From contig NZ_JBGRUO010000004.1 in NCBI RefSeq assembly GCF_041537905.1, positions 186,001 through 250,000 on the forward strand: 64,000 bases of DNA. Direction: 5' to 3'. Position numbers and translations under genes: made by a program. Positions 18,984 through 27,814 of the stretch are shown here, one piece after another (positions within the stretch are counted from its first letter, which is position 1; the number at the start of each line of letters is the position of its first letter). The notes under the pieces are model-generated. The model searched no databases, was not told the origin of the DNA, and saw nothing but the letters and a program-made list of their open reading frames with translations. The DNA is from Ruegeria_C sp041537905 (lineage in GTDB: Bacteria; Pseudomonadota; Alphaproteobacteria; Rhodobacterales; Rhodobacteraceae).

Positions 18984-19916
18984 TCAGGGCAATCTTACGG
19001 CCATCTCTTCAAACACGCCTTCGTCGCGCAAGGCGGTGCAATGTTCCATAAAATGCCGTACTGGCCTTGGCGAAACGATGCGCGATTGGGTCACGATCCC
19101 GAAGGGCCGCGCCGGGATCGGATCAGAGATCGGAACAACCGAGCATCCACGCTGCGCCAGCGACGACGTCGCGGGCCGTGCATTGAGGATGGTAAAGCCG
19201 AACCCCGATGCGACCAGAGTACGGATCATTTCCACCGATGATGAAGTATGAACCACATTGACCGATAATCCCGCTTTTTCAAAAAGGTCTGAATAATAGG
19301 CGCGGGAACGCGGCAGACTTAAACTGATCATCGGAAGATTGGTCAGATCAGCCAGCCGGACCGAGGGTTGCCGGGCAAGCGGATCCTGCGCATTCACCAT
19401 GGCGTAATGGGGCAGATCCACCATCAGTTCGAAACTCTGCTGATCGGTGATGACCTCTTTGTAGCTGAAGGCCAGATCAGCCTGTCCGGATTCCAGAAAA
19501 TCAATGACAGTGTCCATATTGCCTTCAACCAGCTCAAACCGAACGCCCGGAATATCTGCCTGAAACCGTTCGATCGCTGGTGGAAGAAACGTCGCCGCGG
19601 CTGTTGCGAAACAGGCCAGCCGTATCGTGCCGGTCAATACGCCGCCGATCGCCTGAAGCTCTGTCTCGAAATCCCGGTGGTGTGACAGGAAGCGACTGAC
19701 AAGCCGCAGCGCATCCAGCCCTGCGGGTGTCGCCTGCAGGCCCTTCGCCGGGACGCGGTTGAAAATGTCGAAACCCAACTCTGCCTCAAGCGAGTCAATC
19801 GCGGCGGTTACCGAGCTTTGCGAAATGCTCATCGCCTCGGAGGCACGAGTGATCGATCCAAGGCGCCCGGCAGCCTCGACATAGCGCATCTGTTTCAGGG
19901 TCAGAGCCAGTGACAT
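18984..19916 (-). CDS. LysR-family transcriptional regulator
   Basis: The ATG at 19916 is preceded by GGAGG at a 5-base distance, so it is preferred over an upstream in-frame TTG; the protein has 310 residues. The N-terminal winged helix-turn-helix reads RYVEAAGRLGSITRASEAMS and ISQSSVTAAIDSLEAELGFD, followed by the LysR effector-binding domain. It sits between the peptide-type importer operon (same strand, downstream) and the divergent amidohydrolase operon, with 108 bases of shared promoter region, so it probably controls both. Confidence 0.92.
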   Translation of the reverse strand: MSLALTLKQMRYVEAAGRLGSITRASEAMSISQSSVTAAIDSLEAELGFDIFNRVPAKGLQATPAGLDALRLVSRFLSHHRDFETELQAIGGVLTGTIRLACFATAAATFLPPAIERFQADIPGVRFELVEGNMDTVIDFLESGQADLAFSYKEVITDQQSFELMVDLPHYAMVNAQDPLARQPSVRLADLTNLPMISLSLPRSRAYYSDLFEKAGLSVNVVHTSSSVEMIRTLVASGFGFTILNARPATSSLAQRGCSVVPISDPIPARPFGIVTQSRIVSPRPVRHFMEHCTALRDEGVFEEMAVRLP

Positions 19917-20024
19917 GGATTCCTCCAAAAAACAGAGTTTCTCTGATCATTAAATCTAGTTTCTGCTGCATTGAAAACCTCATAGCTTCACAGGTGCAGC
20001 AGGCATCCTGGGACTGTCACGCCA

Positions 20025-21662
20025 ATGATTACAATTTTCTCCGCCCGAAAAATCCTGACCATGAACCCTCGGCGTCCTGTCGTGAGGCATGTTGCTATCA
20101 GAGACGGCGTCATTCTGGGCGCGGGCGATTTGGAAGAACTCCGAGGCTGGGGCCAGCACAGGATAGATGACCGGTTTGCCGACAAGGTTCTTATGCCGGG
20201 CCTCGTGGAAGGTCACTGCCATTTGCAGGAAGGTGCCCTTTGGTCCCACACCTATGTCGGCTTCTTTGACCGAATGTCGCCTGAGGGTGAGATGCAGGCA
20301 GGGTGCAAAACCGTCGATGAAATGCTGGCCAAACTTGCCGCCGCGGAAGCAAGGCTTGATAGTCCGGACGCGCCGCTTCCCGGCTGGTCGCTTGATCCCA
20401 TCTATTTCGACAATCAGAAAATCACCCGCCACCAGCTTGATGCGATTTCAAGCACGCGCCCGATTGGTGTCATGCATGCCTCCGGTCACATCATGAATGT
20501 CAATTCCAAAGCACTGGAACTGGCCGGCCTGATGCGCACCGGTATCAATCACGAGGGGGTGCCCCTTGGGAATGATGGTCTGCCAACGGGTGAGCTCAGA
20601 GGTCCGGACGTCATGAGCCCGGTTTCGATCCATGTCGGCTTTGACAGGGATATGCTGTCCTGCGACGAACATGGTATGTGGCGCTTTGGCAGGCTGTGTG
20701 TACGTGCCGGTGTGACCACCGCAACCGATCTGGCCGCCCGATTGCCAGAAGATGCGGTTGAAACTCTGCGACATGTAACCGGAAACGACCGCTATCCGGC
20801 ACGCATCGTACCGCTGCGGTTCCATCACGGCGTCAGCCCGGAAGACCTGATCGCGCATGTCGAGGCGCTGGCGCCGCAATCCACCGACAAGCTACGGTTG
20901 GGGCGGATAAAGATCGTCGTCGATGGCTCGATCCAGGGGTTTACGGCCCGCTTGCGTGCGCCGGGATATTACAATGGTGCGCCAAACGGGCTTTGGTACA
21001 TCGCGCCGGAGCAATTGGCCTATATTCTCGAACACGCGCTGCGCAAGGGAATCCAGGTCCATACCCACACCAACGGTGATGAGGCCACACAGCTGGTTCT
21101 GGATACCATGCGGCGCGTCTTGCGAAAGGCCCCGGCGCGCGATCACAGGTTTACGCTGCAACATTGCCAACTTGCGGATACAGCGCAGTTCCGACAAATC
21201 AAGGAGCTGGGTCTTTGCGTGAACCTGTTTGCCAATCACCACCACTACTGGGGCGATCAGCATTATGAACTGACCGTTGGACCAGAGCGCGCCGAACGCA
21301 TGAACGCTGCGGGAACCGCCGTGCGCGAGGGTGTTCCCTTTGCCGTCCATTCCGACGCGCCCATAACGCCGCTGGGCCCGTTGTTCACGGCCTGGTGCGC
21401 CATGAACCGGCGGACAGCGTCCGGCCGTATTCTTGGCGAGGCCGAGAAGATCACCCTGGATCAGGCGCTGCGCGCGATTACTTTGGGGGCGGCTTACACC
21501 TTGCATCTGGACAAGGAACTCGGGTCGATTGAAACAGGCAAACGCGCGGATTTTGCGGTGCTTGAAGACGATCCCGAAGAAATGGGCGTCGAGCGGTTGA
21601 ACGAGACAAGGGTTTGGGGAACCGTGCTTGGCGGCAAGGTCTTTGGAACGTGTGATGTCTGA
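20025..21662 (+). CDS. Metal-dependent amidohydrolase, YtcJ-like (amidohydrolase 3 family)
   Basis: A 545-residue cytoplasmic protein without signal peptide. Metal-ligand motifs of the amidohydrolase superfamily are in place: VEGHCHLQEG near residue 63 (HxH), HTHTNGDEAT and LQHCQLAD in the middle, and HSDAPITPLGP near the C-terminus carrying the conserved Asp. A His-rich NHHHYWGDQH stretch precedes the last motif. The family hydrolyses amide, imide or related bonds in small molecules. Its last 8 bases overlap the start of a G3E GTPase gene, a coupling that suggests metal delivery to this enzyme. Confidence 0.88.
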   Translation: MITIFSARKILTMNPRRPVVRHVAIRDGVILGAGDLEELRGWGQHRIDDRFADKVLMPGLVEGHCHLQEGALWSHTYVGFFDRMSPEGEMQAGCKTVDEMLAKLAAAEARLDSPDAPLPGWSLDPIYFDNQKITRHQLDAISSTRPIGVMHASGHIMNVNSKALELAGLMRTGINHEGVPLGNDGLPTGELRGPDVMSPVSIHVGFDRDMLSCDEHGMWRFGRLCVRAGVTTATDLAARLPEDAVETLRHVTGNDRYPARIVPLRFHHGVSPEDLIAHVEALAPQSTDKLRLGRIKIVVDGSIQGFTARLRAPGYYNGAPNGLWYIAPEQLAYILEHALRKGIQVHTHTNGDEATQLVLDTMRRVLRKAPARDHRFTLQHCQLADTAQFRQIKELGLCVNLFANHHHYWGDQHYELTVGPERAERMNAAGTAVREGVPFAVHSDAPITPLGPLFTAWCAMNRRTASGRILGEAEKITLDQALRAITLGAAYTLHLDKELGSIETGKRADFAVLEDDPEEMGVERLNETRVWGTVLGGKVFGTCDV

Positions 21663-22521
21663 CCCCGCTCTGCCCCTCACGATTATCGGTGGCTATCTCG
21701 GTGCAGGCAAAACTACCCTGGTCAATCACCTGCTGCGAAACGCGCAAGGGCAACGCCTCGCGGTTCTGGTAAACGAATTTGGCAGCCTGCCGATAGATGC
21801 CGACCTGATCGAGGCGCAGGAAGGTGACCTGACTGTTCTGGCAGGGGGGTGCGTCTGTTGTTCCTATGGCGATGACCTGATGTTCGCCTTGACGCAAATT
21901 CAGAAGCTCGATCCCGCGCCCGATCATGTCCTGCTTGAGGCATCCGGTGTCGCATTGCCCGGCGCTATAGGCTCTGCAATAGGACTTTTCGGGGACGATA
22001 TCCGGGTCCATGGCATCGTCATCCTTGCAGATGCAGAAACCTTGCCTGGCCATCTCAACGACACATACATCGCTGACACCATCAGCCGGCAGCTTGACTC
22101 TGCTGACGTTGTGATCCTGACGAAGAGCGATTTGGCCTCCCCAGATCAGATGCGCCGAAGCCTCGACATCGTCCACGAACACGCCCCTTTGGCCGGTGTC
22201 GTCGAAAGCCGGGGGCAAGACGTCAATAGCGAATTGATCCTAAGCCATATCGAGGCACTCAAAAAACCCGGGCAAAGTCGAGGCGCACATAGCATTCGTC
22301 TCGTTACAAATGTCCTTGCGATGTCAGAGCCTGTTGACCCCGAGGCTTTTGCCCAAACGTTGTCAGCTGATCCGGATATTCTGAGGGCCAAGGGCCACAT
22401 GATTTCCGCACAAAACCAGCAGCCCGTGACGTTGCAGTTGGTCGGTCGGCGTTACTCAATTACTGGCGCACCTCCCACCGCCAAACCGGGCGTTGTTGTG
22501 ATCCAGAAAGACCATAGTTGA
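21655..22521 (+). CDS. G3E-family GTPase (CobW/YjiA-type metallochaperone)
   Basis: The ATG at 21655 (MSDPALPL) overlaps the amidohydrolase stop and is preferred to the longer frame from 21628; the product has 288 residues. Walker A GGYLGAGKTTLVNH lies near residue 11, the metal-binding CxCC motif appears as GGCVCCSY, and the GTPase specificity element LTKSD is present. The C-terminal CobW_C-like part is short. G3E GTPases insert or deliver Zn, Co, Fe or Ni to target proteins; genetic coupling points to the amidohydrolase as the client. Confidence 0.88.
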   Translation: MSDPALPLTIIGGYLGAGKTTLVNHLLRNAQGQRLAVLVNEFGSLPIDADLIEAQEGDLTVLAGGCVCCSYGDDLMFALTQIQKLDPAPDHVLLEASGVALPGAIGSAIGLFGDDIRVHGIVILADAETLPGHLNDTYIADTISRQLDSADVVILTKSDLASPDQMRRSLDIVHEHAPLAGVVESRGQDVNSELILSHIEALKKPGQSRGAHSIRLVTNVLAMSEPVDPEAFAQTLSADPDILRAKGHMISAQNQQPVTLQLVGRRYSITGAPPTAKPGVVVIQKDHS

Positions 22522-22657
22522 GCTCTGGCCTAGTCGCTGCAAAACCTCAGCCGCGAGTATTTCCGGTCAGAAGCTTGGTCGGCGGTGCTGGTTGCTTGCC
22601 TGTTACCGCTTCTGACCGGGCAGAAGGTTGCGCAGAGCATAAGTCAGCGCTTGCAAT

Positions 22658-22673
22658 GTATACGAAAGTATAC
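22658..22673. promoter_or_regulatory. Inverted repeat upstream of acnB
   Basis: GTATAC-GAAA-GTATAC is a perfect 6-bp inverted repeat 69 bases upstream of the acnB start. Arms of this kind are common in GntR-family operators and the site could also form a small hairpin in the leader. No cognate regulator gene is adjacent, so its role is a guess. Confidence 0.4.
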
Positions 22674-22742
22674 CATATGGTCACAACCGAAGCTCCCTGA
22701 GCCTCGTACGCCTTACCCAGACCGCCACATTTGGAACGCCTC

Positions 22743-25535
22743 ATGAGCCTGTACACAGACTATCTAGCCGAAATTGAAGCCCGCAAGGAACAGGGGCTGA
22801 GCCCCAAGCCCATCGATGAGGGCGCTTTGACCAAAGAGGTCATCGCTCACATCAAGGATTCAAGCAGCGCGCATCGTCAGGATTGTCTGCACTACTTCAT
22901 CTACAATACGCTGCCAGGCACCACCAGCGCTGCGGGTGAAAAAGCCCGGTTTCTGAAAGAGATCATTCTGGGTCAGGCGGTTGTTGAAGAAATCACGCCG
23001 GCCTTTGCTTTCGAGCTGTTGTCCCACATGAAGGGTGGACCATCGGTTGGGGTGCTGCTGGATCTGGCGCTTGGAACCTATGCGGCGATCGCGCGTGATG
23101 CGGCCGAGGTTCTGAAAACACAAGTGTTTCTCTACGAGGCGGATACCGATCGGCTGAAAGAAGCCTTTGATGCGGGCAACGCCATGGCTGCAGATATCCT
23201 TGACAGCTATTCCAAGGCCGAGTTCTTTACCAAGCTTCCCGAGCTGGACGAGGAGGTCAAGGTTGTCACCTATGTCGCGGCCGAAGGCGACATCTCCACC
23301 GACCTTCTGTCGCCCGGCAACCAGGCACATTCGCGCTCTGACCGCGAGTTGCACGGCAAATGCCTGATTTCAGAAGAGGCGCAGAAAGAGATCGAAGCGC
23401 TGAAGCTTCAGCATCCCGACAAACGCGTGATGCTGATTGCCGAAAAGGGCACCATGGGCGTCGGGTCCTCGCGGATGTCGGGGGTGAACAATGTGGCGCT
23501 GTGGACCGGCAAACAGGCCAGCCCCTATGTGCCGTTCGTGAACATCGCGCCGGTTGTGGCCGGGACAAACGGAATTTCTCCGATCTTTCTGACCACTGTC
23601 GGCGTGACGGGCGGGATCGGTGTCGACCTGAAGAACTGGGTCAGGAAAACCGATGAGGACGGCAAACCGATCCTCAACAATGATGGCAACCCCATTCTTG
23701 AGCAGAAATATTCGGTCGAAACAGGCACGGTCCTGACGATCAATACCAAAGACAAGAAGCTCTATAATGCGGATGGCAGCCAGGAACTGGTGGACATGGC
23801 TGGCTCGTTCACGCCGCAAAAGATGGAGTTCATGAAGGCGGGCGGCTCCTATGCCATTGTCTTTGGCAAAAAGCTCCAGACGTTTGCCTGCGAGGCGCTG
23901 GGCGTCGAGCTCAAATCCGCCTTCGCACGCTCCAGGGAAATCAGCCATGAGGGTCAGGGGCTTACCGCAGTTGAGAAGATCTTTAACGCCAATGCACGGG
24001 GCAACACACCGGGCAAGGTTCTGCACGCAGGTTCGGATGTGCGGGTCAAGGTGAACATCGTGGGCAGTCAGGACACCACCGGCCTGATGACCAGCCAGGA
24101 GCTTGAGGCCATGGCCGCCACGGTTCTGTCCCCATCGGTGGACGGCGCTTATCAGTCTGGTTGCCACACGGCCTCGGTCTGGGATCTGAAGGCGCAGGCA
24201 AATACGCCGCGGCTTATGGCGTTCATGCATAAGTTCGGCCTGATCACCGCTCGCGATCCCAAGAATGTTTATAACGCGATGACAGATGTGATCCACAAGG
24301 TGCTCAATGACATCACCGTGGATGACTGGGCGATCATTATTGGCGGCGACAGTCACACCCGCATGTCCAAGGGCGTGGCTTTTGGCGCGGATTCCGGCAC
24401 CGTGGCATTGGCGCTGGCGACCGGTGAGGCGACGATGCCCATCCCGGAATCGGTCAAGGTGACCTTCAAGGGCCAGATGGCCCCGCACATGGATTTCCGC
24501 GATGTGGTCCATGCCACGCAGGCGCAGATGCTGGCGCAGCACGGCGACAACGTCTTTCAGGGTCGGATTATCGAGGTCCATATCGGCACTCTACTGGCGG
24601 ACCAGGCCTTTACCTTCACCGACTGGACGGCCGAAATGAAGGCGAAGGCGTCGATCTGTATTTCCAACGATGACACGCTGATTGAGTCGCTGGAAATCGC
24701 TAAGTCGCGCATCCAGATCATGATCGAAAAGGGAATGGATAATGATGCCCGGATGCTGCAGGCGCTGATCGACATCGCCGACCAGCGGATTGCCCAGATC
24801 AGATCTGGTGAAAAACCGGCGCTGACTCCTGATGACAGCGCCAAATACTTTGCCGAAGTGGTCGTCGATCTGGACGACATCATCGAACCGATGATTGCCG
24901 ATCCCGATGTGAACAACGCGGATGTGTCCAAGCGCTATACCCATGACACGATCCGCCCGATCTCGTTTTACCGCGCGGAAAAGAAGGTCGATCTTGGGTT
25001 TGTCGGCTCTTGCATGGTGCATAAGGGCGATATCAAGATTGTCGCCCAGATGTTGCGCAACCTTGAGGCCGAATACGGCAAGGTCGAATTCAAGGCGCCT
25101 CTGGTGGTTGCCGCTCCGACCTACAATATCATTGATGAGCTCAAGGAAGAGGGCGACTGGGCCATCCTACAAAAGTATTGCGGTTTCGAGTTCGATGACG
25201 CCGCGCCCAAGCAGACGGCGCGGACAGAGTATGAGAACATACTTTATCTCGAACGCCCGGGCTGCAACCTGTGCATGGGCAACCAGGAAAAGGCGGCCAA
25301 GGGCGACACGGTGCTTGCCACCTCAACACGGCTGTTCCAGGGGCGGGTTGTGGCGGATTCCGCAACCAAGAAAGGCGAGTCCCTGCTGGGCTCGACCCCG
25401 GTTGTGGTCCTTTCCGCGATTTTGGGCCGAACGCCCACCTTGGACGAATACAAGGTCGCCGTTGAGGGTATCGATCTGACAAAGTTCGCGCCGCCGCTGG
25501 CGAAACCCGCCCTGAGCCGGTCTGCGCATTTCTAA
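22743..25535 (+). CDS. acnB: Aconitate hydratase B / 2-methylisocitrate dehydratase
   Basis: With the ATG at 22743 (MSLYTDYLAEIEARKEQG) the protein has 930 residues, the standard AcnB length. It has the N-terminal HEAT-like AcnB domain, the swivel domain and the catalytic domains. Cluster cysteines include that in the block ERPGCNLCMGNQEKA near the C-terminus, and the SRMSGVNNVA block is typical of AcnB. The enzyme interconverts citrate and isocitrate in the TCA cycle and can act on 2-methylisocitrate. The ribosome-binding site is weak. It stands alone, with an inverted repeat upstream and a hairpin downstream. Confidence 0.97.
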   Translation: MSLYTDYLAEIEARKEQGLSPKPIDEGALTKEVIAHIKDSSSAHRQDCLHYFIYNTLPGTTSAAGEKARFLKEIILGQAVVEEITPAFAFELLSHMKGGPSVGVLLDLALGTYAAIARDAAEVLKTQVFLYEADTDRLKEAFDAGNAMAADILDSYSKAEFFTKLPELDEEVKVVTYVAAEGDISTDLLSPGNQAHSRSDRELHGKCLISEEAQKEIEALKLQHPDKRVMLIAEKGTMGVGSSRMSGVNNVALWTGKQASPYVPFVNIAPVVAGTNGISPIFLTTVGVTGGIGVDLKNWVRKTDEDGKPILNNDGNPILEQKYSVETGTVLTINTKDKKLYNADGSQELVDMAGSFTPQKMEFMKAGGSYAIVFGKKLQTFACEALGVELKSAFARSREISHEGQGLTAVEKIFNANARGNTPGKVLHAGSDVRVKVNIVGSQDTTGLMTSQELEAMAATVLSPSVDGAYQSGCHTASVWDLKAQANTPRLMAFMHKFGLITARDPKNVYNAMTDVIHKVLNDITVDDWAIIIGGDSHTRMSKGVAFGADSGTVALALATGEATMPIPESVKVTFKGQMAPHMDFRDVVHATQAQMLAQHGDNVFQGRIIEVHIGTLLADQAFTFTDWTAEMKAKASICISNDDTLIESLEIAKSRIQIMIEKGMDNDARMLQALIDIADQRIAQIRSGEKPALTPDDSAKYFAEVVVDLDDIIEPMIADPDVNNADVSKRYTHDTIRPISFYRAEKKVDLGFVGSCMVHKGDIKIVAQMLRNLEAEYGKVEFKAPLVVAAPTYNIIDELKEEGDWAILQKYCGFEFDDAAPKQTARTEYENILYLERPGCNLCMGNQEKAAKGDTVLATSTRLFQGRVVADSATKKGESLLGSTPVVVLSAILGRTPTLDEYKVAVEGIDLTKFAPPLAKPALSRSAHF

Positions 25536-25549
25536 CGGGCTTGCCCCTC

Positions 25550-25575
25550 ACCCTGTCGGTCAGCGCTGGCAGGGT
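25550..25575 (+). terminator. Probable acnB terminator hairpin
   Basis: ACCCTG and CAGGGT close a stem around an inner self-complementary CAGCGCTG, 15 bases after the acnB stop; the following bases (TTCCTTT) are moderately T-rich. The strength is uncertain. Confidence 0.45.
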
Positions 25576-25692
25576 TTCCTTTGGACGCCGGGCTTGGGCG
25601 GCCGGGCCGTAACCTGTCTCCTATCACTGAACGGACTCATAAAGGTAAGGGATCGGAGGCGCCTTCAAGGCGCGTAAGGTCAGTCGTTTAAA

Positions 25693-25968
25693 TCATGTGG
25701 CGGCGCCAAAGCTTCCTTGACATGCCAACTGGCTATCTTTTGCTATCTGTGCCGCCTCAAGGTGCCCCAATTCGTCCAATGCCCGGCTTTGGTCTCCTGT
25801 CTGGGCAAGCGCCTTGTTGTAAGCGCGCAGGACCGAACGCGGTCGCCAGGGCAAGGCCGCCTGCGTAATCCAGGCCCGCAAAACCGGTGGGAGCCGGTCA
25901 AATTCGCGCATTGGATCTTCTCTGCGGCGGCGCTTGCGGAGTTTTGTCTGGCCAAGGTTGCGACCCAT
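25693..25968 (-). CDS. DUF6525-family small protein
   Basis: A 91-residue protein starting at the ATG 25968, which overlaps the upstream stop as TGATG. The N-terminus is strongly basic (LRKRRRRED); the rest contains LPPVLRAWITQAALPWRPRS and an Ala/Leu-rich helical C-terminus. It matches the remembered pattern of the DUF6525 family, found mostly in Rhodobacterales; no function is known. It is the last gene of the Zur-box-controlled operon, so a role in zinc limitation is inferred only from position. Confidence 0.7.
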   Translation of the reverse strand: MGRNLGQTKLRKRRRREDPMREFDRLPPVLRAWITQAALPWRPRSVLRAYNKALAQTGDQSRALDELGHLEAAQIAKDSQLACQGSFGAAT

Positions 25969-26603
25969 CACTCGACCTCATCGGTGTCAAAGACCGGATC
26001 AAGCACAAGAACCAGACGTGTTTCGCCCGTACTCGCGATGGGTGGCGAACGGTGCAGCAGGCCAGAGGGCGGGCTTTGCGGCCAAAGCGTGCCGCGCATG
26101 ACCATTGGCGCTCCGGTGCCCAAGGTGAAGACCCGTTTAGGATCTTCGCCATCTGGCGAAATACCATATTGGGTTCCTGTTCCCCGATAGGTGCAGATCA
26201 ACCGGGCATGAATTGCATCGATGTGGAACTTCTTGCACGCGTCTGTGGTGATCACATCCAGGCGAAGGCGCAGATAGGGCGCGCGCATCATCTCTGCAAA
26301 ACGCGTGGCGAGGTCCGAGATATCCTCTTCAAGCCAGGCGCGTTCGGGGACGTCTTCGATATCCGAGGTATCGCATAGGTGGCGCACTGCATTTTTCGCG
26401 GCGTCCGGGCGCAGCACGAGCCGCGCCTTGGGCAGTTTCGAAGGATCCAGTGCATTGATCCAAGTTTGAAATTCAGAGGCAAGCTGGCGACGCCAGAGCG
26501 TCGCCGCGCATCCGGCCTGAGAAATTCGTGCCAACCCGTCTGGTTTATCGGTGATGCCAACACCCACCGCTGCGTTTTTGATCTCGGTCCGGGCGTAGCT
26601 CAT
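25968..26603 (-). CDS. DUF1826-family protein
   Basis: The ATG at 26603 overlaps the stop of the upstream GTPase gene (ATGA), giving 211 residues. Conserved blocks include DACKKFHIDAIHARLICTYR and GTGTQYG, the FHxD...RL pattern of DUF1826, which suggests an oxygenase-like or metal-binding cupin fold. Members are frequently encoded next to zinc-responsive G3E GTPases, as here, so the protein may be a client or a zinc-sparing substitute. No reaction is established. Confidence 0.75.
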   Translation of the reverse strand: MSYARTEIKNAAVGVGITDKPDGLARISQAGCAATLWRRQLASEFQTWINALDPSKLPKARLVLRPDAAKNAVRHLCDTSDIEDVPERAWLEEDISDLATRFAEMMRAPYLRLRLDVITTDACKKFHIDAIHARLICTYRGTGTQYGISPDGEDPKRVFTLGTGAPMVMRGTLWPQSPPSGLLHRSPPIASTGETRLVLVLDPVFDTDEVE

Positions 26604-27814
26604 GCGGCATCCTCCACGCGGCGCCACAGTGGAAAGGGATCCGGCAAGTCCTGCGGAAGGCTCTCCGGGTCTGCGGCAAGGGTTTCGGGCAGCAGGCAGC
26701 CGTCGAGCCTCGACTTCAGGGCCAGCCAATCGATATCCGCGCCGATAAAGACGATCTCCTGCCGCCGGTCACCCCAGGGGGCCATCCAATGCTGCTCAAT
26801 ATAGTTCAACGCCGATGGGTGATCGGGCCAGCGTTCCTTTGGTACCGATGCCCACCAGGTTCCAATTGGTTTGACGCTTGACAGCGCACCGGCAAGCGAG
26901 AATTCGGCAACCCAAGCGGGTCTGGATGCGATCCAGAAATGACCTTTGGCGCGGATCACGCCGGGCATGTCGTCGTTCAGCACGGCCAGGATTTTCTCGG
27001 GCTCAAACGGACGGCGCGCGCGGTATACATAAGATGAAACGCCGTATTCTTCGGTTTCCGGGACATGGTCGGCAAAGCCGTAAAGCTCTTTGGCCCACAT
27101 CGGATGTTCGTGGGCGGCGTCGAAATCGAACAGCCCGGTATTCAGGATTGCTGAACTTGCAACCTCGGAATGGTTCGTCTCGATGATTTGGGCATCGGCA
27201 TTCAGGCTGCGAATGATCTTTCGCGCAGCATCGGTACGATCCGGGCCCGCATCGTCCACCTTGTTGAGGATGACGACATCGGCAAATTCAATCTGGTCCG
27301 TCAGCAGGTGAACCAGTGTGCGTTCATCCTCGTCCCCGAGTGTTTCACCACGGTCGCGCAGAAAATCATGGCTTGAGAAATCGTTGAGCAGGTTCACCGC
27401 GTCCACAACCGTAACCATCGTGTCGAGACGGGCGACATCCGACAGGCTTTCGTCATGCTCGTCGCGGAAGTCAAAGGTCGCAGCCACGGGCAAGGGTTCA
27501 GAGATGCCGGTCGACTCGATCAGCAGGTAATCGAACCGGCCTTCAACAGCCAACCGCCGGACTTCGGCCAGCAGGTCATCCCGCAGGGTGCAGCAGATAC
27601 AGCCGTTCGACATCTCGACCAGCGTCTCGTCGGTGCGGCTCAGCTCGGTTTCGGCGCGCACAAGATCGGCGTCGATATTCACCTCGGACATATCGTTTAC
27701 GATCACAGCGACACGCCTGCCTTCGCGGTTGTTCAGCACGCCGTTCAGCAGGGTGGTTTTTCCGGCGCCCAGGAAGCCGGACAACACGGTGACGGGAAGA
27801 CGGGTATCAGTCAT
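26600..27814 (-). CDS. G3E-family GTPase, ZigA/YeiR-like zinc chaperone
   Basis: A 404-residue protein with Walker A SGFLGAGKTTLLNG near residue 12, the metal-binding motif NGCICCTLRDD, the switch element ESTGISEPLPVA, the guanine-specificity element LNKVDD and a full CobW C-terminal domain containing RAKGHFWIASRP. The family transfers zinc to client enzymes under zinc limitation. It overlaps the upstream GTPase gene by 8 bases and the DUF1826 gene by 4, so all belong to one operon headed by a Zur-box-like site. Confidence 0.92.
   Translation of the reverse strand: MTDTRLPVTVLSGFLGAGKTTLLNGVLNNREGRRVAVIVNDMSEVNIDADLVRAETELSRTDETLVEMSNGCICCTLRDDLLAEVRRLAVEGRFDYLLIESTGISEPLPVAATFDFRDEHDESLSDVARLDTMVTVVDAVNLLNDFSSHDFLRDRGETLGDEDERTLVHLLTDQIEFADVVILNKVDDAGPDRTDAARKIIRSLNADAQIIETNHSEVASSAILNTGLFDFDAAHEHPMWAKELYGFADHVPETEEYGVSSYVYRARRPFEPEKILAVLNDDMPGVIRAKGHFWIASRPAWVAEFSLAGALSSVKPIGTWWASVPKERWPDHPSALNYIEQHWMAPWGDRRQEIVFIGADIDWLALKSRLDGCLLPETLAADPESLPQDLPDPFPLWRRVEDAA

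Noticed and set aside
23370..24581. 403-codon reading frame on the - strand inside acnB
   Set aside because: It is entirely antisense to a well-conserved enzyme, and its composition follows the high third-position GC of acnB.
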